The notes below the pieces were generated by a model. That model saw nothing but the letters and a program-made list of their open reading frames with translations, did not search any database and was not told where the DNA came from. Below, piece after piece: positions 26,855 through 37,305 of a stretch of DNA of 64,000 bases. Numbering within the stretch: the stretch's first letter is position 1; every line of letters starts with the position of its first letter. Location: positions 2,411,367 through 2,475,366 of the forward strand of contig NZ_CP045670.1 of assembly GCF_017161325.1 (NCBI RefSeq), in the 5' to 3' direction. This stretch comes from Treponema pedis. GTDB taxonomy: Bacteria; Spirochaetota; Spirochaetia; Treponematales; Treponemataceae. A program made the translations under genes and the position numbers.

Positions 26855-27295
26855 ATGGATTTATGGTCCGTTTGGCTATTAGCCGGAATTATCTGTATCG
26901 GACTGGAATTAATTGTTCCGGGACTGGTAATTATTTTTTTCGGTTTAGGTGCAATTCTTACTGCCGTATTTGCTTTTGTTGTTCCGGAAGTTTTATGGCT
27001 TCAAGTTCTTGTTTTCATTGTATGCTCGCTTTTCTCTTTACTTTTTTTGCGAAAAAAATTCACTTCCGTTTTTAAAGGTTCCATGTTTTATCCGGATAAA
27101 AAATCGGATAACTCTGCGGCCGACTTTGCCGAAGTATCGGAAACCGTCTATGAAAACAAAGAAGGAAGAATCAAATATAAGGGGACGACGTGGAATGCTC
27201 TTTCAGTTTCGGGCGAAATCGAAAAAGGTTCTTCCGTTAAAATTATAAAAAAAGAAGGCCTTACCTATTTTGTTGAAAAAGTAATTGCCAAATAA
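26855..27295 (+). CDS. NfeD-like membrane protein
   Basis: A 146-residue protein with two or three membrane segments in residues 5-65 (WLLAGIICIGLELIVPGLV is a typical NfeD opening) and a C-terminal OB-fold-like domain (GRIKYKGTTWNALS … GSSVKIIKKEGLTYFVEKV). NfeD proteins usually lie beside an SPFH/stomatin gene; here the SPFH-like gene is 16 kb away. TAGGAGG precedes the ATG. Confidence 0.85.
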   Translation: MDLWSVWLLAGIICIGLELIVPGLVIIFFGLGAILTAVFAFVVPEVLWLQVLVFIVCSLFSLLFLRKKFTSVFKGSMFYPDKKSDNSAADFAEVSETVYENKEGRIKYKGTTWNALSVSGEIEKGSSVKIIKKEGLTYFVEKVIAK

Positions 27296-27315
27296 AATAC
27301 AAATGAGTATTGACA

Positions 27316-27346
27316 GCTTACAAAGTAAGCCGCTTACTTTGTAAGC
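27316..27346. terminator. Perfect 14-bp inverted repeat after nfeD
   Basis: GCTTACAAAGTAAG and CTTACTTTGTAAGC with a 3-base loop (CCG), followed by GTTTTAC. The stem is very strong. It is most likely a terminator, though its T tract is short. Confidence 0.65.
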
Positions 27347-27410
27347 GTTTTACGATATAAGCCTTTTACCCGAATTAAGTTGAATTTTATTAAAACTTTT
27401 AAATAACATA

Positions 27411-27439
27411 TTGCAGACTTACACAAAATAGTGTATAAT
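27411..27439 (+). promoter_or_regulatory. Promoter of the gene at 27469
   Basis: TTGCAG (27411-27416), 17 bp, TATAAT (27434-27439). The short leader contains AAAGGAG. Confidence 0.6.
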
Positions 27440-27468
27440 CAAAGCCATAAACATAAAAGGAGCTATTT

Positions 27469-28026
27469 ATGTCCACTTTAAAAGCTATAGATCTTTTTGA
27501 AGCTTATGCGCAAAACAAACTGCCTATGGATCAGGGATACATCGTATCTTCTTTTTTTAAAGAAGAATCAGCTTACAGCGTATATGAAATTATTTCGTAT
27601 TCGACTGTAAAAGATATTTATATGACGGGAGACGGATTGACCTTCCAAACAAACGGTAAAAAACTGTTTCTTTTGGTTGAACCTGCAAATTTTCCGCATA
27701 AATCAACGGAACCCGTATTTCGTGCCAAGGGCTTTCAAGTACCTTTGCGCTTTAAAGAATCTAATATTATAACTGCAAAAAACCAATCGACGGTAATGTT
27801 CAGTAAAGCTCCGCAGGAAGCGATTTCGGCATTTACCGTTGTAAAACCGGAAGGTATAAATTTTGCTTTTTTGTTTTATCCTCTGCCCGATACATTTAAA
27901 TCAATAGAAATGTTTTTTGAAAAAACTTTAAACCAGGAAGCCGTTATTCCTCTTGCGGACGCAAAAAAAGTGGCAAAAGAATTTGCCGCTATATGCGAGC
28001 AAAAGCTGACTTGGCCTAAAGAGTAA
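27469..28026 (+). CDS. Conserved-looking hypothetical protein
   Basis: A 185-residue soluble protein with no signal peptide or membrane segment. Much of it reads as mixed strands and turns (FFKEESAYSVYEIISYSTVKDIYMTG), with an alpha-helical C-terminus. I do not recognise a domain. The promoter, the strong ribosome-binding site and normal codon use support a real gene, transcribed alone: an inverted repeat precedes it and a long hairpin follows. Confidence 0.8.
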   Translation: MSTLKAIDLFEAYAQNKLPMDQGYIVSSFFKEESAYSVYEIISYSTVKDIYMTGDGLTFQTNGKKLFLLVEPANFPHKSTEPVFRAKGFQVPLRFKESNIITAKNQSTVMFSKAPQEAISAFTVVKPEGINFAFLFYPLPDTFKSIEMFFEKTLNQEAVIPLADAKKVAKEFAAICEQKLTWPKE

Positions 28027-28081
28027 TTAAAGTTTTCGTTTTTATATAAGTTAAAAAGCTGAAGCCTCAATGGCAACAAAA

Positions 28082-28130
28082 AAACGGCGGTTTAAACTTA
28101 TAATGAAAAATATCGTTTAAACCGCCGTTT
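28082..28130. terminator. Bidirectional terminator between 27469 gene and aspA
   Basis: A perfect 16-bp stem AAACGGCGGTTTAAAC / GTTTAAACCGCCGTTT with a 17-base loop, an A run on its left for the minus strand. It lies between two convergent genes. Confidence 0.75.
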
Positions 28131-28227
28131 CGTCCGTATAACTGTAAAATAAAAATTCATATTACAGCTTAAATAATCCGTCTTGTATAGAATCTACCTG
28201 CGCTTATCATACGGCGCAGGTAAAGCA

Positions 28228-29622
28228 TTATTTTAACTTTCTGGGTTTAGTCATATTTTCGGGTTTTAAAACCTCATCCAGTTTTTCTTTTGAAAGAAGG
28301 CCGCGTTCCAAAACAAGGTCATAAACACCCTTGTTCTCGCGCAAGGCGGTCTTTGCAATATCGGAAGAAGCTTCGTACCCGATAACCGGATTTAAAGCCG
28401 TAACCAAACCTATACTTCGTAATACGCTGTTTTTGCAGTGCTCGTAATTTCCGACAATTCCGTCTATGCAGCGTTCCCTCAAAGTTTTCATTCCGTTTAT
28501 GAGAAGTTTAATAGATTCAAAAATAGAATAAATCATAACCGGCTCAAAAACGTTAAGTTCAAGCTGTGCGGATTCCGCTGCAAGAATTACCGCCGTGTCG
28601 TTTCCTATAACGCGGTAGCAAATTTGGTTTACAACTTCGGGAATTACCGGATTTACTTTTCCCGGCATAATGGAAGAGCCCGGCTGCATCGGAGGCAGGC
28701 TTATATCGTAAAGCCCGGTTCTGGGTCCAGACGAAAGAAGCCGTAAGTCGCTGCATATTTTAGAAAGTTTTGCCGAAAGGCGTTTTAATTCGGAAGAGTA
28801 AGTAACAAAGCCCGATGTATCGTTCGTAGCGGCTATCATATTTTTTGCAGCCTTTAACGGAAGAGCCGAGATTTTAGAAAGGTAATCCGTAACCTTCGGA
28901 GTATACATAGGGTCGGAGTTAATACCCGTACCTATTGCCGTAGCGCCCATATTTATTGTATAAAGATTTTTTTCAGCGAATTCTATTTGCTCAATTTCAT
29001 CTTCTAAAGAAGCCGCATAAGATTCAAATTCCTGTCCCAACGTCATAGGAACCGCATCTTGAAGCTGGGTGCGTCCCATTTTTATATTGTCGCCTAAATC
29101 TTCCGCTTTTTTTCTAAAAGAAAGTATAAGGCGTTTCAGTTCTTCGATTAGGGGTTTTGTGTTTAAGCATATTCCGAGTTTTGCAGCCGTAGGATAAGCA
29201 TCGTTGGTGGACTGCGCAAAATTGACATGATTATTAGGGTGGCAGGGATTATATGAACCCTTAGGTTTACCTAAAATTTCGTTTGCACGGTTTGCGATAA
29301 CCTCATTGGCGTTCATATTTGTTGAAGTTCCGGCACCGCCTTGAATCATATCGACGACGAATTCCTTGTCGAATTTTCCTTCGGCAACCTCCCTACAAGC
29401 CTGCACCATAGCCTTGTACACTTCATCGCTTAAATAGCCAAGCTCATGGTTTGCTTCAGCTGCCGCTTCTTTCGTATAAGCAAGCCCTTTAATAAAATCG
29501 GGAAAATCGCAAAGTTTAAGCCCCGTGATTTTAAAATTTTCCGTACTTCTAAAAGTTTGGATTCCATAGTAAGCATCTGCAGGTATTTCCAATTCTCCAA
29601 GCAGATCGTGTTCCTTTCTCAT
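28228..29622 (-). CDS. aspA: Aspartate ammonia-lyase
   Basis: Converts aspartate to fumarate and ammonia. The 464-residue protein belongs to the aspartase/fumarase superfamily: the signature SSIMPGKVNPV, MGRTQLQDAVP, and NFAQSTNDAYPT are present. The opening RKEHDLLGELEIPADAYYGIQT, and NANEVIANRANEILG, are typical of aspartases rather than fumarases. AGGAG precedes the start. Class II fumarase is related, so the substrate should be confirmed, but the match favours aspartase. Confidence 0.9.
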   Translation of the reverse strand: MRKEHDLLGELEIPADAYYGIQTFRSTENFKITGLKLCDFPDFIKGLAYTKEAAAEANHELGYLSDEVYKAMVQACREVAEGKFDKEFVVDMIQGGAGTSTNMNANEVIANRANEILGKPKGSYNPCHPNNHVNFAQSTNDAYPTAAKLGICLNTKPLIEELKRLILSFRKKAEDLGDNIKMGRTQLQDAVPMTLGQEFESYAASLEDEIEQIEFAEKNLYTINMGATAIGTGINSDPMYTPKVTDYLSKISALPLKAAKNMIAATNDTSGFVTYSSELKRLSAKLSKICSDLRLLSSGPRTGLYDISLPPMQPGSSIMPGKVNPVIPEVVNQICYRVIGNDTAVILAAESAQLELNVFEPVMIYSIFESIKLLINGMKTLRERCIDGIVGNYEHCKNSVLRSIGLVTALNPVIGYEASSDIAKTALRENKGVYDLVLERGLLSKEKLDEVLKPENMTKPRKLK

Positions 29623-29799
29623 TGGTAACTCCTATTGTTAATAGTAATTTATTATATACGTTAGTTTAAAAACAGACAAGTGGGAAAGAATAAACGCGCC
29701 GACTTTAAAATGTAAATGCTTAAGCGGCATACTTAAATTTATAAAAGACTCCCTTATAAATTTTTTTTAATTATGTTAAAATATAAAGCGGAGGTATTT

Positions 29800-31401
29800 A
29801 TGGATTTCAGTAGAAGACTGCCTATAGGCGTACAAAGTTTTGAAGTTATGCGAAGCGATAAATTTCTCTATGTCGATAAAACGGAATTCGTTTACCGTCT
29901 CGTTAATTCAAGCAGGGTATATTTTTTAAGCCGTCCGCGCCGCTTCGGTAAAAGCCTCTTTCTTTCCACATTGGAAGCCTTCTTTTTAGGCAAAAAAGAA
30001 TTATTTACGGGCTTAAAAATTGCGGAATCGGAAGACGCTCAAAGCACCCCGTGGAAAAAATATCCGGTTCTCCGCTTTGATTTCAGCCCGAAAAATTACG
30101 AAACTGAAAAATCAATTTACGAGATTATCGATTCGAATTTATCGTCAATTGAAACTATGTATTCCATACCTAAAACAAAGAACGCTCCTGAAGACAGATT
30201 TAAATTTATTTTAGAAACCTTACATAATAAAACCGAAGAAAAGGCAGTCGTGCTTGTTGACGAATACGATAAACCTCTTTTACAAACAATGAATGTAAAC
30301 GAAAAATTAAATGAAAAATACCGAAACGTTTTAAAAGCCTTTTATTCTGTATTAAAAAGCTGTGACCACGTTATACGCTTTGCCTTTTTAACGGGAGTTA
30401 CCAAGTTCAGTAAGGTAAGTATTTTCAGCGATTTAAACAATTTAAACGATATAAGCTTAAAACCCGATTACTCGGGAATATGCGGAATTACTCAAAGCGA
30501 ACTTGAAAATACTTTTAAACCCGAAATAGAAGTCTTGGCGGAAAGAAACAGGTTAAGCTATGAGCAATGTATAAAAACATTAAAACAAAATTATGACGGC
30601 TATTGTTTTGCGGACGGAACGGAAAATATGTATAACCCTTTCAGCTTATTAAATGTGTTTGACGGAAAACAATTTGAATATTATTGGTTTGCAACGGGAA
30701 CGCCTACATTTTTGGTAAATGCTTTAAAAGAGGCAAATTATAATATACCCGATTTGGACGGAAATGTGGAAATGGACGCCTCGGGATTATCGGATTACAG
30801 GGCGGGAAACGATTCTGCAATACCTATTTTATTTCAAGCGGGATACTTAACCATAAAGAGCTACGACAGTGATTATAAGATGTATAGGCTAGGCTTTCCC
30901 AATGATGAGGTAAGATACGGCTTTTTGCATAATCTTTTACCGGCGTATTCAAATTTAAATTTCGGGGATACGGCGTTCAGCGTAGTAAGTTTTACAAAAG
31001 ACCTTAGAGCCGGGCGGGTGGAAGAGTTTATGCAAAGATTAAAGTCCATAATGGCGAGTATTCCCTACGATAATGTAAAGAAGGAAAGCGGAGAAAGCCT
31101 TGCATTAAGGGAGCATAATTTTCAAATATGCGTTTATTTGGTGTTTGCCCTTATGGGACAGTTTGTAAAAACAGAAACGCATTGTGCAGGCGGGAGAAGC
31201 GATTGTACGGTGGAAACCGAAAATACGATTTATATTTTCGAGTTTAAATTAAAAGGAAGTGCGGAGGAAGCCTTAAAGCAAATAATAGAAAAAAAATATG
31301 CTGAAGCATACAGGGCTGAAGACAAAGAAATAGTTTTAATAGGCGTAAGTTTTAATGCGGAAGAAAAAACGGTAGGAGAATGGCTTACGGAAAAAGCGTA
31401 A
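29800..31401 (+). CDS. AAA-ATPase-like / PD-(D/E)XK nuclease protein
   Basis: A 533-residue protein of a multi-copy family found in treponemes and gut anaerobes. The N-terminal half is the AAA-ATPase-like domain: FLYVDKTEFVYRLV, then FLSRPRRFGKSLFLSTLEAFF (a P-loop variant), and VVLVDEYDKPLL as the Walker B-like box. The C-terminal 80 residues are a PD-(D/E)XK nuclease-like domain ending GGRSDCTVETENTIYIFEFKL (catalytic D, then ExK). Their role is unknown; mobile or defence functions have been suggested. The ATG at 29800 is preceded by GGAGG; the longer frame begins 9 codons earlier. Confidence 0.85.
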   Translation: MDFSRRLPIGVQSFEVMRSDKFLYVDKTEFVYRLVNSSRVYFLSRPRRFGKSLFLSTLEAFFLGKKELFTGLKIAESEDAQSTPWKKYPVLRFDFSPKNYETEKSIYEIIDSNLSSIETMYSIPKTKNAPEDRFKFILETLHNKTEEKAVVLVDEYDKPLLQTMNVNEKLNEKYRNVLKAFYSVLKSCDHVIRFAFLTGVTKFSKVSIFSDLNNLNDISLKPDYSGICGITQSELENTFKPEIEVLAERNRLSYEQCIKTLKQNYDGYCFADGTENMYNPFSLLNVFDGKQFEYYWFATGTPTFLVNALKEANYNIPDLDGNVEMDASGLSDYRAGNDSAIPILFQAGYLTIKSYDSDYKMYRLGFPNDEVRYGFLHNLLPAYSNLNFGDTAFSVVSFTKDLRAGRVEEFMQRLKSIMASIPYDNVKKESGESLALREHNFQICVYLVFALMGQFVKTETHCAGGRSDCTVETENTIYIFEFKLKGSAEEALKQIIEKKYAEAYRAEDKEIVLIGVSFNAEEKTVGEWLTEKA

Positions 31402-31471
31402 ACGCCGTATACAATTAAACCGTTTTAACTCCGCTTAAAAGATATCCGTTTAAAATAAAACCGTTTTTATT

Positions 31472-34400
31472 TTACATCAACCGGCCTAATTTTTCACGGA
31501 TAAACTCGCTTTTTTCTTTTAAACCTATTTTCCCTGTTTGAAGAATTAAAACATTCGGAGCCTTAGGGTCAAGCGTTACTCTTCCGTCAGATTCTTTTAT
31601 CATACGTAAAAGTTTATCAACGGAAATTTTAGAAACGCGGGCAAACTCCACTCTTACCTTCGATTTTCTTTCTTTTAAACTTGAAATTGAAAGCGTATTG
31701 CAAATAATTTTAATTTCGGAAAGAGCCAATAAGCTTTCCACTTCTTCAGGTGCAGGCCCGAAGCGGTCGGAAATTTCCGCATAAATACCGTCCAAATCTT
31801 CCTGAGTTTTTACCGCCGCAATTTTTTTATAAACTTCCATTTTAGTTTCCGGAATGTTTATATATGAATCGGGAATAAAACCTGAGTATTCAAGTTCTAT
31901 AACGGATTCCTGCATAGGCTCGTAATTTCCGTTTTGCAGCTTTTGCACAGCTTCATCTAAAAGACGTAAATATAAATCAAACCCGACGGAATAAATATCT
32001 CCCGACTGCTCACGTCCCAAAAGGTTCCCCGCTCCGCGTATTTCCATATCCTTCATTGCAATTTTAAACCCGGAACCCAGCTCCGTAAAATCGGAAATTA
32101 CCTGTAAGCGCTTCATAGCAACTTCCGATAAGGCTCTATCTTCCGGATACAAAAGGTAGGCATAAGCTTTTTTATCCGAACGCCCCACCCTTCCGCGCAG
32201 CTGATACAATTGCGAAACCCCGTACATATCCGCTCTGTCGATTATAATCGTATTCGCATTGGGAATATCTATTCCGTTTTCTATAATTGTAGTTGCAATT
32301 AAAACTTGAAAACCGCCCAAACTGAAACGTTCGAAAATTTCTTCCAATTCGTTCGGAGACATTTGCCCGTGTGCGGTTTCAATCATAATTTCGGGCAAAA
32401 GCGATTGAAGCATAAAAAGAGTATCTTCCAAAGTTTCGACTCTGTTATGGAGATAAAAGACCTGTCCGCCGCGCGCCGATTCACGCCTGATAACATCAGC
32501 AATTTTTTCCGCATTGAATTCTTCTATTACCGTTTCAACCGGTTTACGGTTTTGAGGGGGCGTTGTAATTACGCTCATATCGCGTATTTTTAAAAGCGAC
32601 ATGTGAAGCGTACGCGGAATAGGAGTTGCCGAAAGCGAAAGACAATCAACATTATGTTTTAAGGCTTTCAGTTTTTCTTTATCTTTAACTCCGAAACGCT
32701 GCTCTTCATCTATAATCATTAAACCCAAATCTTTAAAAACAACGTCTTTTTGAATAATACGATGTGTGCCTACAAGTACATCTATTTCGCCTTGTTTTAA
32801 TTTTTCCAAAACCTTTTTTTGTTCACCCTTAGAAATAAATCTTGAAAGACGTGCAATTTTTACGGGGAAATTTTTAAAACGTTTATTTAAGGTTTCAAAA
32901 TGCTGTTCGGTTAAAATTGTAGTAGGCGATAAAAATGCAACCTGTTTACCGCTCATTGCAGCTTTAAAAGCCGCCCGCATTGCAACTTCGGTTTTTCCGT
33001 AACCTACATCACCGCAAATAAGTCTATCCATAGGGACGGGTTTTTCCATATCCGCTTTTACGTCTTCAATGCAGGTAAGCTGGTCGTCCGTTTCCTCATA
33101 AGGAAAGGCGGCTTCAAAGCTAAGCTGCCATTCATCGTCTTTTTGAAATGCAAACCCCTTGCTTGCTTTCCGCCTTGAATATAAGTCTATTAACTTTGCC
33201 GCAATATCTTCCACCGATTTTTTTACTCTGGTCTTGCGGTTTTCCCATGATTTTGAACCAAGCACATCAAGATGCGGCGCTTCGCCTTCATTTCCGATAT
33301 AACGTTGAACCATATCGGCCTGTTCAATCGGAATAAAAACGGTTTCATCGTTTGCATATAAAAGATTTATGTAATCGCGTTCGGTATCGGCAATTTTTAC
33401 GCGCTCTATGCCTCGGAATTTTCCTATGCCGTAATTAACATGAACAACATAATCGCCGGGATTTAATTCTATAAATGTATCTATTACGCTGCTTTTTGCG
33501 GTTTTTACCGACTTCGGGATTCTTCTTCGCCGTCCGAAAATTTCGTTTTCGTGAATTACAAGAATTTTAAGCTCCGGAATTGAAAAACCCGCCGAAAGAT
33601 TAAAGGGTAAAACATGAACGGCAGATTCATGCAAAATTTCCTGAATACGCAGAGCTTGGTTATCGCTTTCCGCAAATACGTAAACCGTCCAGCCGGAATT
33701 TAAAAGAGCTTTTAGTTCTTCCTTTAAATAAACTATGTTACCGAAAAAACTTCTTGCAGGTTCAGTATAAAATTTTATAAAAGACTCCTCGCCGCTTAAA
33801 GAACTTTTTTCGTTCAGGGTTTTAAAAAAGACGGAACGCGTATAATTTTGACTTAATTTATCGAACTGAAATAAAATATGCTGAGGTTCGGGGAATTCGG
33901 GAATTACGGCTTTACGTTTTTCGTTTTCGTCAAATTGATTTTTTGCTTTTTTATAAAGCCCCAGATATTCCCGAGACAATGTTTCAAAAAAATTTTTTTG
34001 TCTGTCGTAATCGATATAAAAAACCGTTATATCTTTTTTAGGGAAATAATCCAGTATTGAAGTTTGCTTTTCAAAACAAAGCGGATAAAAAATTTCTTCG
34101 CCTTCAAATGTTTTATAAGTTTTAAGTCTTTCGATTATGCGTAAGGCATCAGGTGAAAACTCTTTTAAATTCTTTAAGTTTTTTTCCAAAACCGAAATAC
34201 GTTCTTTATCCCAAATAACTTCTTTTGCAGGGAAAAAGGTTACCGACTTTATTTCTTCAAGAGAGCTTTGACTGTTTACATCAAAGGTTTTTATTTTTTC
34301 AATTTTATCAAAATCAAATTGAATTCTATATGCATTTTTTAACGAAGAAGTATTCGAAGCAAGACATACGTCCAACACTTCACCTCGTAAGGCAAACTCG

Positions 34401-34978
34401 CCCCTCACGCTTACCCGCGGAACTCTTGTGTAACCCCAAGAAGTTAAAAGCTCTGCAACTTTTAAAATATCTACCGCGCCTCCTACGGCTAAAGAGCATT
34501 TATTTTTTTTTAAATATTCTCCGGGAGGCACCGGCGTTAAAAACGAGCGCTGACAAGTTATAAAAATACGCGGATTTTTTTCATCACTTTTTTTTGATAC
34601 GCTCCCGTCAGCCTCCCCGCCTTCTTCTCCCGCTTGCAAAAGAAGAGAGAGAATTTCAGCCCGTTCCGCAAAAACCGAAGAAGAAGGTGAAACCGGTCTA
34701 TATGCAAGACTTCCCCACCACGGTAAAACACGGGTTTCTATATTTGAAAAATCCAAATCGGCTAAAACCTGTTCCACTTCTTTTTCCGTGGGAACAATTA
34801 TCAAAACGGAGCGTTTGGTTTTATAAAAATATTCCGCCAAAAAAAAGCCTAAAAGCCCGCCTGAAAGACCTGCAATATTAAAAGGATATGCTCCGCTTTC
34901 AATTTGAGTAAAAGCGGTTTTCATACCGCACCACGTTAAGATGTTGTTTTGCAAAGATTGAATTGTCCGCGATGACAT
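31472..34978 (-). CDS. mfd: Transcription-repair coupling factor
   Basis: Mfd removes RNA polymerase stalled at DNA damage and recruits the Uvr proteins. The 1168-residue protein has the UvrB-like N-terminal region (SYKLGGVLGFFLAEYFY-like opening), the RNA polymerase-interacting domain (ELNPGDYVVHVNYGIGKFRG), and a helicase core with Walker A GDVGYGKTEVAMRA, DEEQ box (LMIIDEEQRFGVKDKE) and QLRGRVGRS. The C-terminal TRCF domain follows. No ribosome-binding site is seen before the ATG. Confidence 0.96.
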   Translation of the reverse strand: MSSRTIQSLQNNILTWCGMKTAFTQIESGAYPFNIAGLSGGLLGFFLAEYFYKTKRSVLIIVPTEKEVEQVLADLDFSNIETRVLPWWGSLAYRPVSPSSSVFAERAEILSLLLQAGEEGGEADGSVSKKSDEKNPRIFITCQRSFLTPVPPGEYLKKNKCSLAVGGAVDILKVAELLTSWGYTRVPRVSVRGEFALRGEVLDVCLASNTSSLKNAYRIQFDFDKIEKIKTFDVNSQSSLEEIKSVTFFPAKEVIWDKERISVLEKNLKNLKEFSPDALRIIERLKTYKTFEGEEIFYPLCFEKQTSILDYFPKKDITVFYIDYDRQKNFFETLSREYLGLYKKAKNQFDENEKRKAVIPEFPEPQHILFQFDKLSQNYTRSVFFKTLNEKSSLSGEESFIKFYTEPARSFFGNIVYLKEELKALLNSGWTVYVFAESDNQALRIQEILHESAVHVLPFNLSAGFSIPELKILVIHENEIFGRRRRIPKSVKTAKSSVIDTFIELNPGDYVVHVNYGIGKFRGIERVKIADTERDYINLLYANDETVFIPIEQADMVQRYIGNEGEAPHLDVLGSKSWENRKTRVKKSVEDIAAKLIDLYSRRKASKGFAFQKDDEWQLSFEAAFPYEETDDQLTCIEDVKADMEKPVPMDRLICGDVGYGKTEVAMRAAFKAAMSGKQVAFLSPTTILTEQHFETLNKRFKNFPVKIARLSRFISKGEQKKVLEKLKQGEIDVLVGTHRIIQKDVVFKDLGLMIIDEEQRFGVKDKEKLKALKHNVDCLSLSATPIPRTLHMSLLKIRDMSVITTPPQNRKPVETVIEEFNAEKIADVIRRESARGGQVFYLHNRVETLEDTLFMLQSLLPEIMIETAHGQMSPNELEEIFERFSLGGFQVLIATTIIENGIDIPNANTIIIDRADMYGVSQLYQLRGRVGRSDKKAYAYLLYPEDRALSEVAMKRLQVISDFTELGSGFKIAMKDMEIRGAGNLLGREQSGDIYSVGFDLYLRLLDEAVQKLQNGNYEPMQESVIELEYSGFIPDSYINIPETKMEVYKKIAAVKTQEDLDGIYAEISDRFGPAPEEVESLLALSEIKIICNTLSISSLKERKSKVRVEFARVSKISVDKLLRMIKESDGRVTLDPKAPNVLILQTGKIGLKEKSEFIREKLGRLM

Positions 34979-35169
34979 TAAATTTTACCGTCCAGTTACC
35001 GTAATTACCGTTGCTATATGACGGCAATCATCAAGATTCCTTTCTTTATAAACCCGCACTGCTATAAATTCTTTTGACAGATTATCAATATAAGTTTAAA
35101 ACAGTCTCTTTGTTTTATACAGTTATTATAACACTAAAATTATACTTTTTCTACATTATATAGCCGCAT

Positions 35170-35835
35170 TTAAATTCTTATTCTTTTAACGGCCTCTATG
35201 GCGTCTTTATAATCGGGCCAAATTCTTAAAGCGGCTTGAAAGGCGTCCAAGGCGCTTCGTTTTTCACCTGCCGCCTCTCGCACAATACCCAGCCTGTACC
35301 ACCACAAACCGTTTCCGGGTTCAAGATGTACGGCAATTGAATAAGCAATGTCTGCCTTATTGTATTTTCCCATAATCCTATAAATTTCACCTACAAAAAA
35401 ATGCGCAACACTTATTCTTTCCCCGTTCGGAGCCATATCAATATAATTTTCCATGTTGCGTAAAGATTCTTTATAATTACCGAGATAAAAAGAAGCTTCT
35501 CCCAATGTTTCTATTATTCTCGCATCGCGGGAAACTTTTAAAGCATCGTTACAGGCTATCTCGGTATCCTTATACCGCCCCAGTCTGAAAAGACACCATG
35601 TATAAACCGCATAAGAATCCATATTTTTCGGATTGAGGCTAAGTTCACTTCGGCAAATACTTATGGCCTCCGAATAAGCCTTACGGGCATCGTCCCTTCT
35701 TCCGATGGAATCAAGACTCCGTCCGTTTCTGTAAAGTTTTAAAGCGTCCGGTTTTTCCTGAGAGTAAACGGCAAAGGATAATCCGAAAACAAAATTTAAT
35801 ATAAAAACAGATTTTAAAAACTTATTATTACGCAT
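35170..35835 (-). CDS. TPR protein with signal peptide
   Basis: A 221-residue protein with an N-terminal signal or anchor (NNKFLKSVFILNFVFGLSFAVYSQ) followed by four to five tetratricopeptide repeats (for example RDDARKAYSEAISICRSELSL … KDTEIACNDALKVSRDAR … AALRIWPDYKDAIEA). TPR proteins mediate protein contacts; partner unknown. The ATG at 35835 has GGAG 6 bases before it. It lies alone between mfd and the threonine dehydrogenase. Confidence 0.8.
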   Translation of the reverse strand: MRNNKFLKSVFILNFVFGLSFAVYSQEKPDALKLYRNGRSLDSIGRRDDARKAYSEAISICRSELSLNPKNMDSYAVYTWCLFRLGRYKDTEIACNDALKVSRDARIIETLGEASFYLGNYKESLRNMENYIDMAPNGERISVAHFFVGEIYRIMGKYNKADIAYSIAVHLEPGNGLWWYRLGIVREAAGEKRSALDAFQAALRIWPDYKDAIEAVKRIRI

Positions 35836-36093
35836 TTTTATCTCCAATAAAAACTTTTTACAAAAATCAATTAACTACAACATTTATTTTTACATTGTAA
35901 TTCCCGTCGAATTTTTAATTGTACACAATTTCGGTAATTATTCAATAGATGTTACCGAAACTTTTTAAAATATAAATATTTTTTTAAAGTTTTATACCTG
36001 CCTACTAGCACATAAAATAAAAAGGTGGTAAAATCGGTCTTACATAAACGTTTATGCAGGAAACTTTTTATCGGAAGACTTGCAAAACCGTAA

Positions 36094-37180
<1,087 letters not shown>

Positions 37181-37188
37181 ATTATTAA

Positions 37189-37220
37189 AAACCTCTAAAA
37201 ACTTATGTTTTTAGAGGTTT
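37189..37220 (+). terminator. Terminator after the threonine dehydrogenase
   Basis: AAACCTCTAAAAAC and GTTTTTAGAGGTTT with loop TTAT, followed by AATTTTATTT. The CCTCTAAAA motif recurs in another hairpin at 42402-42433. Confidence 0.75.
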
Positions 37221-37305
37221 AATTTTATTTAACTTTAAAAAGAAAAATTTCCGTGTATAAAATTAAAAAAAAACTTTATACGGCATAAATCCGTTTATAA
37301 GAAAT

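Noticed and set aside
34979-35169. Promoter-like TTGACA on the plus strand between mfd and the TPR gene
   Set aside because: No plus-strand gene starts downstream, so it is probably chance.
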